Positions 45,427 to 55,846 of a DNA stretch of 64,000 nt are shown piece by piece; the stretch's first letter is position 1; each line of letters opens with the position of its first letter. Below the pieces are notes generated by a model. That model did not search any database, was not told where the DNA came from, and saw only the letters and a program-made list of their open reading frames with translations. Source of the DNA: Bog-756 sp963745955 (GTDB lineage Bacteria; Actinomycetota; Acidimicrobiia; Acidimicrobiales; RAAP-2); NCBI GenBank assembly GCA_963745955.1, contig CAVUZI010000005.1:251265-315264 (forward strand), given 5' to 3'. The position numbers were made by a program, and so were the translations under genes.

Positions 45427-48400
45427 ATGACTGCAATGGTGGGAAAGAACCAGGCGAAGCATCGGCATGTTCTGGCGAGGATCTTGTTGACCGGGCCGTT
45501 GTTGTTCGGCAGTGCTGTGACTGCGACAGTGATCGGCGGTTCGACGCCGGCATGGGCGCAGACCTCTGGCACCTTGTACGTCGCCTCGGGAGGGACCGGC
45601 GACTGTTCGAGCCAGGCAAACGCCTGCGGATCGATCCAGACGGCCATCAGCACTGCAACCGGCGGCTCCTACGCCGGCGACGACGTGACCATCGACGTGG
45701 GCCCTGGCACCTACACCGAGACCGAGACCGTCAACGCCTCGTCGCTTGACTCGCTCACCATCGTGGGGGCCGGAGCCTCTGCAACCACGATGAACGGCGG
45801 AGCGGCCGCATCGGTGTTCACCATCAACGGCGGCGCGGTGACCATCGACGGCGTGACGATCACGAACGGTAGCAGTGGAGGGGCGGGCGGCGGGATCGAC
45901 AACTACGGCACGTTGACCCTGACCGACAGCAGCCTCTCGGGCAACTACGGCTACTTCGGCGGTGCAATCGAGAACACCGGCACCGCGACCGTGACCGACA
46001 GCACACTGTCAGGCAACACCAGCTCCGCTGGCGGCGCGATCGACAACACGGGCACGGTACACGTGATCAACAGCACCCTGTCGAACGACAGCACCAACGG
46101 GATCTACAACACCGGCACGGTGACCGTGGCCGGCAGCACCTTCTCCAACGACAGCGGCTACTACGGCGGTGCGATGGTCAACGGCGGCGGTGGCACGGTG
46201 ACCGTAAGCGACAGCACCTTCTCCGGGAACAGCGCCACCTACGGCGGCGGCATCTACAACCCGGCCGGCACGTTGACCGTGACCAACAGCACCTTCTTCG
46301 ACAACGGTGCATCGAACGGTGGCGGCATCGACAACGACGCCGGCATTCTGTACCTGGGTGCCACCATCGTGGCCGACAGCACCTCAGGTGGCGACTGTGT
46401 CCTGGGAGGGGGCACCTTCAACGACCTGGGCTACAACCTCGACGACGACGGCTCGTGCAACTTGACAGCGACCGGGGATGTTTCTGACACCCCCGCCGGT
46501 CTGGATCCGTCAGGCCTCCAGAACAACGGGGGGCCCACCCAGACCATCGCCCTGGAGCCGGGGAGCCCGGCCATCAGCCTGGTGAGCAGCCGCACAGTGC
46601 CCGGCCACCGACCAGCGGGGTGCGGCGAGGCCCACGTCCGGCTCGTGCGACGCCGGCGCCTACGACACCAACGGAACCTCGTTCGGCAGCCCCTCGGTCT
46701 CCTCGGTCACCGTCACCGGGGGCCTGATCACCCCGACGGTGACCGTCTCCGGATCCGGATTCGGCAACCAGGCCGACCTCGGCGCACCGGTGCCCGCCAC
46801 GTCGTGCTCGAATTCCAACACCGGCTCCGACTACGGCAACTTCTCCTTCTCCGAGGTGACCGCCGGGTGGCTGGCCGGAGGGGGCACCAACTGCACCGGG
46901 GTGACCATCACGTCGTACTCGCCCACCCAGATCCAGTTCACCTTCGGGAACGGCTACGGAAACGGCGCGAGCCCCGACGAGTACGGCGCCCTCGGCTACG
47001 GCGACAGCCTCCAGGTGAACCTGCTCGGCACCACCTACAACAGCTCGGTTCCCCCGTTCTCTCCGGCGCCGACCATCTCCTCGGTCACCATCACCGGGGC
47101 CCTCACCAACCCGACGGTGACCGTCACGGGATCCGGATTCGGCAACGAGAACGACCTCGGTTCACCGGTGCCGGCCTACTGCTCGGAATACCGGCTTCGA
47201 CTATGACAACAACCTGTGGATCTCCGACGGGTGGGGGGCCGGGGAGGGGTCGGGACCGTTCGGGGACTGCACCGGGGTCATACATCTCGTCGTACACGAA
47301 CACCCAGGTCGTCTTCACCTTCGGCAGCGGCTACGGGACCGGTGTCGGCCAGTACGGCGTCCTCTCCCCCGGCGACAGCTTCACCGATGACCGTGCTCGG
47401 CACCACCTACAACGGCACCGTCCCCTACCCGGCGACGCCGACCATCGACGGGGTGACCTTCGGGGGCGACCCCGCCAATCCGACGGTCACCGTGTCGGGG
47501 ACCGGGTTCGGCAACCTGGCCGACCTCGGGAGCCGGCAGCCCCCGACGGCGCGTGGGACCGGCTGCGAACTACGGCAACAACTTCTACTTCTCCGACCTC
47601 TCCGGTTCCTGGCAGGCCGGACAGGGCGGCAGACTGCGTGGGGCTGGTCATCTCGTCGTACTCGAACAACCAGATCACCTTCACCTTCGGCAACCAGTAC
47701 TCCGTGTTCGGCCCGGTGAAGAACGGTGACAGCTTCTCGATGACGTTGTTCGGGGCCACCTTCAACGGCACCGCCTCCCTCGGGACCGGCTACACCTGTA
47801 CCGTGTCCGGCATGTCCGGCACCACCAGCTTCCCGGTGGTGGTGTCCGAGTCCCCGGCCCCTCCGGCCAGCATCGACGCCGGGGGGACCTTCCAGACCGC
47901 CCCGGCCGCCCAGGTCGACCATCCCGGCCTCGGTCATCGACCACTTCATCGGGACCAGGGGGCCACCTCGCTCACCGTCGCCTCCCAGACCACCGCCCTC
48001 GACGGGCTCACCGCGGTCGGGGGGTCGCCGAGCGGGGCGGTCAGCCCCAACACCGAGTCGGCCTCGGCCTCCGACCTGCCCCAGAGCGACACCCTGGCGG
48101 CCGACACCCCCTACACCTACGCCACCACCTACAACCCGGTCACCTGGCAGACCGGCCCGGGGACCGGCAAGGTCTTCCTCACCCCCGGGGACATCGACGC
48201 CGAGGTCACCTTCGTGATCCAGCGGGACCCCGACCACGGAGTCCATCTCCTGCACGCCCCCCTCCGGGGTGGCCGCCCTCGGGCTCGACCACGGTCAACC
48301 CGCCGCCGCCCACCCCCACCTTCCAGGTGCCCTCCTCCACCCCGCCCCTCCAGAACCAGGTCAGCGCGGGCACCGACGGCGGGTGGGGGGCGACCATCGC

Positions 48401-49279
48401 CAACACCTCGACGGCCACGGTCACCGGGCTGACGGCCACGCGTGAGCGTCACCGACGGCGGGGCACCGCTCACCTTCGACCTGGCCGGCATGGCCGCCTC
48501 GGGGACCAACTGCGCCAACGCCGGGTCGGGCAAGCTGACCTGTACGATCGGGAACCTGGCCGCCGGGGCCTCGGACACCCTCGACGTGCTGGTCGACACC
48601 ACCGGCCTGGCCCCAGGCACCACCATCACCGGGTCGGCCACGGTGACCTCGACCAATGCCGGATCCCAGGCCACCACCCTCGGGGCCATCGGGGTGGTGG
48701 TGGTCGAGAGCGGGAACGGCACCAAGGCGGTGGCCGTCCCCGGGATCGCCCTGGTCAGCACCAAGAAGCCCCTGAAGATGGCCAAGGCCTCGGTGTCCCT
48801 GACCCTGCCCAAGGCAAGATCAAGATCAGGAAGAAGGCGGCGACCGGGCCGGGCGTGGCCCTGGGCCTCGCGGGCCGGCACCACGTCGAGAGCCCCCCGC
48901 CGGTGGCGGTGACCCTCGAGTCGCTCGCCCCCTCGGCCGAGCCGGCTCTGTGCCCCCCGACCGGGTCGACCAAGTGCGAGGGCAACATCATCCAGGCGTT
49001 CGGCAACTTCTCGGCCTACACCAACAAGCAAGGCCCCCATCGTGGCCGTGGTCAAGTTCTTCTACGGCCTGAAGGTCCCGGCCGGGACCGTCTACTTCCT
49101 GAAGCCCAACGGCAAGACCGTCGACAAGCTGTCCGCCTGCAAGAAGACGGCCGGCGCCTACGACACCCCCTGCCTGGCAGCGCCCGAGCAGATCCTCGGG
49201 ATCGCCGGCCCACGACAGCCTCTACGCCCAGGACACCGTCTACTTCACCGGGAACGATCCGGCCATGGGCCGGCGCTGA
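45427..49279 (+). CDS. Large secreted beta-helix/IPT adhesin-like protein 3 (many frameshifts)
   Basis: About 1280 residues. A signal peptide ends ...TPAWA-QTSG. A beta-helix (GGGIDNYGTLTLTDSSLSGN and relatives) spans about residues 90-390. Four IPT-like units follow, each with V(T/S)GxGFGNxxDLGxP and ITSYSPTQIQFTFGNGYG-type strands. A DUF11-like domain (AGSGKLTCTIGNLAAGASD) and a C-terminal domain (VVKFFYGLKVPAGTVYFLKP) complete it. At least six single-base shifts, around 46590, 47185, 47390, 47560, 47630, 47925, 48235, 48440, 48815, 49035 and 49205, break the frame. Product integrity cannot be judged. Confidence 0.75.
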
Positions 49280-49294
49280 GCGGGGACCTCGAAG

Positions 49295-49388
49295 GGTGCC
49301 CCGCAACACCGGGACCGGGGCGGTTATTTTCTCTTCGGGAGCGACCGGTGCTCGCGGTCCGCGAGCTGCTACCGACCGGCACATCCGG
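49295..49388 (-). repeat. Intergenic structured repeat, copy 3
   Basis: Related to copy 1 over its whole length (GGGTGCCC, CACCGGGACCGGGGCG, GTTAT). The hairpin at 49350-49366, GCTCGCG-GTC-CGCGAGC, is perfect. It lies directly after the stop of beta-helix gene 3. Confidence 0.6.
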
Positions 49389-49395
49389 GCGTATG

Positions 49396-49779
49396 GAAAT
49401 CTCTTTGGGATTTAACGGCTGGCGACGAGGGCGAACTGGATTTCTGCCCGAGGTATGACTGAGCGGTAGGCTCGCCTGGTCGCTCCCATTGTCGGTGGTC
49501 CTCACCGATCCCCTGCCCTGGGACTGACGCCCCCAGCCCCCTACCCATTGCTCGGGGGCGTCCCGACACGGCCGTATGGTCGGCTGGCTGGGCCGGTCGA
49601 GCCGGGTTCCGCAGTCCGGCTCCCGGCCAAGCATCATGGAGAGGCCGGGTAGAACGAGCTCCTCGCCGTGAGCCCAGTGCCGATCCCTTCCAGGACCTGG
49701 CTCCCAATGGGTTCCCGGGTCACTTTGCCGGTTCGCCACTGGTGGACGCATCCCGACGTCCGGTCGTATCGTTGTCGAG
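49396..49779. other. Non-coding stretch after beta-helix gene 3
   Basis: No supported gene was found between copy 3 of the structured repeat and the truncated methyltransferase. Confidence 0.4.
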
Positions 49780-50133
49780 GTGGGTCTAGTGGGGGACCAA
49801 TGGAGAGGGGTCGACGAAGGCTGGGGTCGACAAGCCGCGGAGTTCGCCGCCCTCTGTGAACCGACCAACTGCCGGGAGTACGTCGCCCTGCACCACCGCC
49901 TGGGCGTGGGCGCTGGTGACCGGCTGCTCGACGTCGCCTGCGGGGCCGGACTGTCCGTCGAGCTGGCTGGCCTGCGGGGCGCCCGGTGCGCGGGGATCGA
50001 TGCGTCGCCCCGTCTGATTGCCGTCGCCCGAGACCGTAGTCCGGAGGCCGACCTGCGGGCTGGCGACATGCTGGACCTGCCATGGGACGACGCGACCTTC
50101 GACGTCGTCACCAGTTTTCGTGGCATCTGGGCC
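49780..50133 (+). pseudogene. Methyltransferase, 3'-truncated by an IS
   Basis: The first 118 residues of a class I SAM methyltransferase: VALHHRLGVGAGDRLLDVAC, GAGLSVELAGLRGARCAGID, LPWDDATFDVVTSFRGIWA. The coding sequence runs directly into the left end of the IS at 50134, so the C-terminal half is missing. The remainder was not found in the window. Confidence 0.8.
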
Positions 50134-51308
50134 TGTGGGTGCCAAGAACATCATCCACGTCACGCGACCAGGCGATACTCATGGATCACTCCGCCCAGTC
50201 GGCTCGCCCGTTTCAGCCATGACGGATCGACATTCGTAGGCCGTGCCGAAGCCCGGTCCTGCGGCTGAGGCGGCTGCTGACCGAGCGATCGATGAGGCCG
50301 GTGGCGGTTGTAATGCTCGACGTACTCGTGGACTACGGCTCCGAGGTGTCGACGATTGAAGATGAGTATCCGATCGAAGCATTCACGCCGGATCGTCCCG
50401 ACGAAGCGTTCAGCGAAGGCGTTGGCTCGAGGCGCCCGGGCCGGTGTTCGGATGATCCGGGTGCCCTCGGAGCGGAAGATCTCATCGAAGCTGGCGGTGA
50501 ATTTGGTGTCTCGATCGCGGATGAGGAACTTGACCGGTTCGGCGCGCTCGGCGATTTCATAGGACAGGTTCCTGGCCTGCTGTATCACCCATGCTCCGGT
50601 CGGATGAGCAGTGATCCCGGTCAGATACACGCGGCGAGTGTCCAGCTCGATGAAGAAGAGGACATACAGCCTGCGCAAGAGCACAGTATCCACGGTGAAG
50701 AAGTCGCAGGCCAGCATCGTTGTCGCCTGGACCTTCAGGAACTCGCCCCATGTCGGCCCGGTTTTGTTCGGGGAGGGGTCGAGGCGGTGACGTTGGAGGA
50801 TGTTCCAGACGCTCGAGGATGCCAGGTCGATCCCCAGGACCGAAAGCTCGCCGTGGATCCGACGATAGCCCCACGTTGGGTTCTCCCGGGCCAGACGGAC
50901 CACCACTTGCACCGTTCCCGCGGGGATCTTCGGGCGTCCGGAACGCTTCGGGTAGGTCCACTTGCGACGAACCAGCTCACGATGCCATCGGAGCAAGGTG
51001 TCGGGCTGGACGAAGAACCGATGGAGTTTCTTCCGGCGAATCAGCCGGCTGAGGCCGGCAAGGACCGCTCGGTCCTCTGGTCGCAGAGCAGGGCGGGCCA
51101 CCTGCCGACGAAGGATGGCCACCTCGTGTCGGAGCATGACAACCTCGATGGCCAGATCGCCGTTGTCACGTCGGCTCAGGCGTAGCAGCTGAAGGATCCT
51201 GACGAAGGCGAGATAGAGAAACGAAAGAGCCATGGCTCAGTTTCGCGTTCCGATCCGATTTGCGAAAGTCATGATCAAGGTACCCGGATGACATTCTTGG
51301 CACCCACA
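50134..51308 (-). mobile_element. 1.18-kb insertion sequence with rve transposase, copy B
   Basis: Same ends as copy A (inverted TGTGGGTGCCAAGAA), in opposite orientation. No target duplication is present. The left flank is a truncated methyltransferase and the right flank a truncated GGDEF gene, so the two flanks were not originally adjacent. Confidence 0.9.
50160..51233 (-). CDS. Integrase-core (rve) transposase, copy B
   Basis: The product has 357 residues, co-linear with copy A. DDE residues: MLACDFFTVDTV, FLIRDRDTKFTASFDEIF, RAPRANAFAERFVGTIRREC. It differs from copy A at a modest number of positions, so the two copies are not recent identical duplicates. It appears intact and could be active. 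Confidence 0.93.
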   Translation of the reverse strand: MALSFLYLAFVRILQLLRLSRRDNGDLAIEVVMLRHEVAILRRQVARPALRPEDRAVLAGLSRLIRRKKLHRFFVQPDTLLRWHRELVRRKWTYPKRSGRPKIPAGTVQVVVRLARENPTWGYRRIHGELSVLGIDLASSSVWNILQRHRLDPSPNKTGPTWGEFLKVQATTMLACDFFTVDTVLLRRLYVLFFIELDTRRVYLTGITAHPTGAWVIQQARNLSYEIAERAEPVKFLIRDRDTKFTASFDEIFRSEGTRIIRTPARAPRANAFAERFVGTIRRECFDRILIFNRRHLGAVVHEYVEHYNRHRPHRSLGQQPPQPQDRASARPTNVDPSWLKRASRLGGVIHEYRLVA

Positions 51309-51309
51309 G

Positions 51310-51426
51310 GTTGCTTACTCGATAGGAACAGCGACCTGGGATGGCATAGAGAGCGCAGGGAGCCTTTTCCATCGGGCTGATGAGGCCATGTATCTGGAGA
51401 AGCTTCGCCACCGAAACCGGAGGTAG
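51310..51426 (+). pseudogene. C-terminal remnant of a GGDEF diguanylate cyclase
   Basis: Thirty-eight codons ending in TAG at 51424-51426 read SIGTATWDGIESAGSLFHRA then DEAMYLEKLRHRNRR. The SIG, ADEAMY and KxxGRNR-like segments are the end of a GGDEF domain. Everything upstream, including the GGDEF signature, has been removed at the IS end. It cannot make cyclic di-GMP. Confidence 0.8.
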
Positions 51427-51528
51427 GAGTTTCTCCGTCGTGGCAGAGACCCACGGCTGGTTGGCTCAGGTCAGATCGCACCCCCCCTGGATCATCAACT
51501 CCAGCTGTGGTTCGGTCCTTTTGCAGGG

Positions 51529-52701
51529 TCACCGACGAACGGGAACCTGCCAGATCAGGAGGGTTCCGCCATCGTCTGGAGTCTCGACCTCAAAGCTTCC
51601 CTTCAACTTCTCTGCTCGTCTCCGCATGTTCACCAATCCGTGGCCTCCTTCTCGTCCCGCTCCTTGGATGCCATGCCCGTTGTCGAGGACCTGAAGGCGA
51701 CAAATCTCGGAGTCCACGCTGAGGATCACGCTGGCCCTGCTGGCTTCGGCATGACGACCAATGTTCGTGAGCGCCTCTCGAAGGGTGGCCAGAAGGTGCT
51801 CGACGATCTGGTTGGAGAGGGTCGCATCGATCGGACCGCTGATTGATGTGCTGACTTCGAATCCAACGACCGGGGTCAGCTCTTCGACCAGAGCGAAGAT
51901 AGAGGCTCGTGTACCTTGGCTGGTGCTGTCGAGTCCGAGCTCGAAGATCGTGGTCCGCACCTGACGGATGGTGTCGTCGATGTCAGCGATGGCCTGAAGC
52001 AGTCGGTCGGCCTCTCGTTGTGCAGTGATCGAACCGGCGATGCTCTGGAGCGACAGACCCATGGCGAAAAGACGCTGGATGACCGTGTCGTGGAGATCAC
52101 GGGCCAGCCGGTCTCGTTCGTCAAAGACGGCCATCTCCTGGACCCGTTGGTGAAGTCGGGCGTTCTCGATGGCGATGCCAGCGGCAAGCGCCAAGGCTCC
52201 GACCAGAGCTTCGTCATCGCTGGTGAACTCCGACCAGCCGATCTTGTCGGTTAAATAGAGATTGCCGTAGACCTCGTCTCGAACCTTGATGGGCACGCCC
52301 AGGAACGAACTCATCGGAGGATGGCCTGGTGGAAAGCCAAAACTGTCCGGATGTGACCCGATCTGGGATACCCGCAGCGGCTCGGGATCCGCGATCAGTA
52401 GTCCCAGCACACCACGCCCGGTCGGCCGGGGACCGATCCGCTGCTCTTCCTCGGGTGTCAGCCCCACAATGATGAACTCGGCGAGGGCCGTGCGATCCTC
52501 GTTGAGGACCCCAATGGCCCCGTAACGGGCATTGGTCATGGAGATGGCCTCGTCGACGACATGGTGAAGCAGGACCGGGAGTTCAAGATCGGCCTCGACC
52601 AGGAGTGTCGCTTCCAGGACCCTTCGAAGCTTGGCTGGATCTTCGATTGAACGGTAAGGCACTGGAACACCTCGGTGTAGCTCATCCCGCAAACGTGGCA
52701 C
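51529..52701 (-). CDS. GAF-domain sensor histidine kinase (DosS/DevS-like)
   Basis: The product has 390 residues. One GAF domain lies at about residues 38-185 (NARYGAIGVLNEDRTALAEF, FLGVPIKVRDEVYGNLYLTD). The HisKA_3 dimerisation helix carries phospho-acceptor His204 in ARDLHDTVIQRLFAMGLSLQ. A GHKL ATPase domain ends it (HLLATLREALTNIGRHAEAS, LQVLDNGHGIQG, GGHGLVNMRRRAEKL). Mycobacterial DosS has two GAF domains; this has one. No response regulator gene adjoins. It lies divergent from the PAS gene, which has a related but degenerate C-terminus. Confidence 0.92.
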   Translation of the reverse strand: MPRLRDELHRGVPVPYRSIEDPAKLRRVLEATLLVEADLELPVLLHHVVDEAISMTNARYGAIGVLNEDRTALAEFIIVGLTPEEEQRIGPRPTGRGVLGLLIADPEPLRVSQIGSHPDSFGFPPGHPPMSSFLGVPIKVRDEVYGNLYLTDKIGWSEFTSDDEALVGALALAAGIAIENARLHQRVQEMAVFDERDRLARDLHDTVIQRLFAMGLSLQSIAGSITAQREADRLLQAIADIDDTIRQVRTTIFELGLDSTSQGTRASIFALVEELTPVVGFEVSTSISGPIDATLSNQIVEHLLATLREALTNIGRHAEASRASVILSVDSEICRLQVLDNGHGIQGAGREGGHGLVNMRRRAEKLKGSFEVETPDDGGTLLIWQVPVRR

Positions 52702-52930
52702 CCTAAGTCAATCACCAGGGAGACCTGATTGCCAGGGACTTGGACGGCCATTTTCGGTCCCGACCAGGACCGGAATGGCCGTTCCCAGTCTGCGGGGCTG
52801 GTGGCTCCTTCGTCGTCAACTGGAGGCACCAAATGGTAGGTTCCTTCCGACAGAGGTGACCGTCCCCCTACGGTCGAGTCGTTAGAGTTCCGAGAGGACG
52901 CTCGGCGGTGAGCAAGTCAGGCCACAACTG
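52702..52930. promoter_or_regulatory. Divergent intergenic region between kinase and PAS genes
   Basis: This 229-base gap must hold the promoters of both divergent genes. I could not assign clear -35/-10 hexamers. Confidence 0.4.
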
Positions 52931-54070
52931 ATGCAGCGCCTAGGTAGTGAGGACCGACCCGGCTTCGGTCCTGATTCCGTGCCTGCTCAACCGCCCGAAC
53001 CCCCTGTCGAAGTCGCATTGCTGGACCGAAACGGCGTGATTGTGTCCGTCAACGCTGCATGGGACGCCTTTTGCGAAGCCAATGGGGGCGATCCGTCCCT
53101 GATGGGTGTCGGAGCGTCGTACCTCGACGCCTGTTCGGCGGCTGGGGACGATCCGGTCGCCAGAGAGGTTGCCGCAGCCATCACCGCAGCGTTGCAGGGA
53201 GAGCTACCTGCGCCTATGACACTGGAAGTGCCCTGTCACAGTCCCGACACATCTCGCTGGTTCGACACATTGATCTCGTCTCGACTGGATGATGATGGCT
53301 CTTGCCTCGGGGCGACGGTCACGCTGTCTCTGGCCCAGGCGAGACCCCTCGTGAATCCCACTGCCCGTGACCGCCTGTTCCAGAGCGTTGAGTCAACCGA
53401 GACCGGAGATGGATGGTCGGTACCGGCGTATTACGCAGAGATGTCCGAGCGATTGGGGGACGGATTTGCTCAGGCCGTGTTGGAGCTGGCTCCCGTAGGA
53501 ATCATCATCGTCGACGATGAGGGGCTGATCGTGAGAGCCAGCCGCCAAGCCGAGAAGACGTTTGGCTACTCACACGACAGCCTCATCGGTGCATCCGTTG
53601 AGTGTCTGTTTCCCAATCAGGTGATACCGATGAAACAGGAGCTGAAGTCGGTTGTAGCCGATCAAACGACGAAAATCGCAACGGTAGGGACATTCGCTTC
53701 CGGTGTCCGTGCTGATGGTTCCGAGCAAACCGTGCACCTCAGCCTCAGCTCAGTCGCCCTGAGCCGAGGCGAAGGGGCCATGATCTTTACGACGGAGGTA
53801 CTCGAGCATCGGCCCGAAGATACTTCCGACGGGGACCTCAACAACGAGTTCGGGCAGATGGCTGAAGATCTCGATCAGGTCATTCGACTTCTGCACGGCT
53901 GTGGTTTGACCATTACGGCTGCGCTCAGCGACCATCAGCTTGAAGAAGACCTTGTCGCTGGCCTTCGTCACGTCATCGCCGAACTGGATGTGGCCATCAA
54001 TGAGATCCGACTGACCGTGTTCGGGCGTCTTCGGGACCAAACCCTGCCGGGTGACAGGGATACGGGTTGA
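52931..54070 (+). CDS. Two-PAS-domain protein with a degenerate kinase dimerisation segment
   Basis: The product has 379 residues. The first PAS-like domain lies at about residues 26-135 (VEVALLDRNGVIVSVNAAWD). The second lies at about 185-295 (APVGIIIVDDEGLIVRASRQ, AEKTFGYSHDSLIGASVECL). The C-terminus (EDLDQVIRLLHGCGLTITAA through LDVAINEIRLTVFGR) aligns with the HisKA_3 helices of the neighbouring kinase, but the phospho-acceptor His is missing and no ATPase domain follows. It could hetero-dimerise with the kinase and tune it. That is inference. Confidence 0.85.
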   Translation: MQRLGSEDRPGFGPDSVPAQPPEPPVEVALLDRNGVIVSVNAAWDAFCEANGGDPSLMGVGASYLDACSAAGDDPVAREVAAAITAALQGELPAPMTLEVPCHSPDTSRWFDTLISSRLDDDGSCLGATVTLSLAQARPLVNPTARDRLFQSVESTETGDGWSVPAYYAEMSERLGDGFAQAVLELAPVGIIIVDDEGLIVRASRQAEKTFGYSHDSLIGASVECLFPNQVIPMKQELKSVVADQTTKIATVGTFASGVRADGSEQTVHLSLSSVALSRGEGAMIFTTEVLEHRPEDTSDGDLNNEFGQMAEDLDQVIRLLHGCGLTITAALSDHQLEEDLVAGLRHVIAELDVAINEIRLTVFGRLRDQTLPGDRDTG

Positions 54071-54174
54071 CGCTTGAACTGGTTCATCCGACCGTCCGGT
54101 GCGATCAGCTATCAGCTGCCACGGAGGGTCTTTCGCCTCTAGGGCATCCTGGGACCACCGGATAGTGTGAGATC

Positions 54175-54570
54175 ATGGAGAAGGCTGGAGCGCTGAGTCA
54201 GCAGGAATGCTGGGGGCTGCTTGCAGTGGGATCAGTTGGGCGGCTGGCGCTGTCGATTAACGCCCTGCCAGCGATCCTTCCCGTGCAGTACACCTCCGAT
54301 GGAGCTTCGATCTCGATCTGCCTCGGTCAGCACGAGGTTCCGGCGACGTCGGTGCACGAAAGCGTGGTCGCATTCGGAGCCGATGAGATCGACGAGGGTT
54401 CAAGATCGGGATGGGCAGTACAAGTGCAAGGAATCATGCATGGCCCACAAGAGGGCAACAGGGTTCCTTGGGATTGCGGTCAGCCTCCTGCGGGTCGGGT
54501 TGTGCATTTGGAGCCTGTTGTCATGAGCGGACACCGATTCGATCTGTGCCCGTTCATTACAGGCTTCTGA
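54175..54570 (+). CDS. Pyridoxamine 5'-phosphate oxidase-like (split beta-barrel) protein
   Basis: The product has 131 residues. LSQQECWGLLAVGSVGRLAL, NALPAILPVQYTSDGASISI and AVQVQGIMHGPQ match the flavin/F420-binding split-barrel family, members of which are commonly induced with DosR-type regulons in actinobacteria. It lies downstream of the kinase/PAS pair on the same strand as the PAS gene. Cofactor and substrate cannot be read from sequence. Confidence 0.8.
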   Translation: MEKAGALSQQECWGLLAVGSVGRLALSINALPAILPVQYTSDGASISICLGQHEVPATSVHESVVAFGADEIDEGSRSGWAVQVQGIMHGPQEGNRVPWDCGQPPAGRVVHLEPVVMSGHRFDLCPFITGF

Positions 54571-54684
54571 GTAGATATTGGTCCGACCACCAATCAGTGT
54601 CTCCTAGCTCCGATGAAGGTGGCCCCGGCTAGGGATGTTCTTAGGAAGCTGGAGGCGTTGCCTCATCACCTTTGATCTAAGGGC

Positions 54685-55846
54685 TCACGCCACATCTGAT
54701 TGCGCATTGATGGTGTAGTTCCATGCCCCTTGGAACGCGTGGGGCACCAGTGGCACCGCGGTCAGTTCGGCGTTCGTGACCTTCACACCCTTCGGATACC
54801 AGTTGAAGTCGTAATCGGCCTTGATGGTGAGCCCCGTGGTGGTCGCCGTCGCGGAGATGAGCTCGATGACTGTGCGGAGGCTGGTGAGGGGCTTGCCCCG
54901 CCAGTTCATGGTGATGAAGCTGAACATCCGGTGCTCGATCTTGTTCCACTTCGAGGTGCCGGGCGGGTAGTGGCAGACGGTGATGCGCAGACCGGTCTCG
55001 GCGGCCAGCTTGGCCAGCTCGACCTTCCAGGCCCGGACCCGGTAGCCGTTGGAGCCGCCGGCATCGGCGGTGATCAAGAGGCGGTCGGCATCGGGGAACC
55101 GGTCACGTCCCATCTGGTTCCACCAGCGCCGGATGGACTCGACGGCGAACTCGGAAGTGTCGGCGACATCCCCGACGTTGACCCACCCCTCGTTGTTGGC
55201 GATGTCGTAGATCCCATAGGGGATGGCCTTGGCGTGCTCGCCGAGGGCAGGGTCGGCGAAGTCGTGGACCTGGACCCGTTCGGGCTGACCCTCGGGTGAC
55301 CATTCGTTGCCACCGTTGGCGTAGTCGCCGAGCAGTTCCTTCTTCTTCGTGTCGACGCTGATCACCGGCTGGTCGTCGTCGATGAAGGACGTTGCCATGT
55401 CGTTCAGATAGTGGAACTGGGCATCCCGGTCGGGGTGTTGCCGCCCTTCGGTCACCTTGGCGTTGGCCTGGAGCGAGTACCCGAGACGGTGCAACAGGCG
55501 GAGGACCGAACGGGAGGACACTTCGAAGCCCTGATCGCCCAGTTCATCCGCCAATTTGGTCGAGGACTTGGATGTCCAGCGCAGCTTCGACATGGGGTTG
55601 CCGCGGGTCTCGGGGTTCACCAGCTCGTCGAGTGCTTCCAGCAGTCCGGGCTGGGTGTCGAGCAGCGACTTGTCACCACCACCCGGAGCACGAAGACGGC
55701 TCGACGGCTCGACTCCCGACTTCACTTCGGCCTCGGCCTTGATCACCGTGTTGCGGCTCATCCCCGAGGCCACTGCCACCGCGGTCTTGCCGCCCCGTCC
55801 GAGCATCTCGGACATCGCACCGGCAACCACCCGGCGCTGGAGCTCA
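54685..55846 (-). pseudogene. ISAzo13-family transposase, 5'-truncated
   Basis: About 385 residues of a Rhodopirellula-type DDE transposase: TAVAVASGMSRNTVIKAEAE (HTH), VISVDTKKKELLGDYANGG (first Asp), LLITADAGGSNGYRVRAWKV (second Asp), PGTSKWNKIEHRMFSFITMN (Glu). The C-terminus is complete. The N-terminal 30 or so residues are missing where IS256 copy 2 begins, and they are not found on the far side of that IS. Confidence 0.88.

Noticed and set aside
43203..49388. Structured repeats considered as a cyclic-di-GMP, cobalamin or CRISPR element
   Set aside because: No conserved core of those riboswitches is present, and three dispersed copies without regular spacers are not a CRISPR array.
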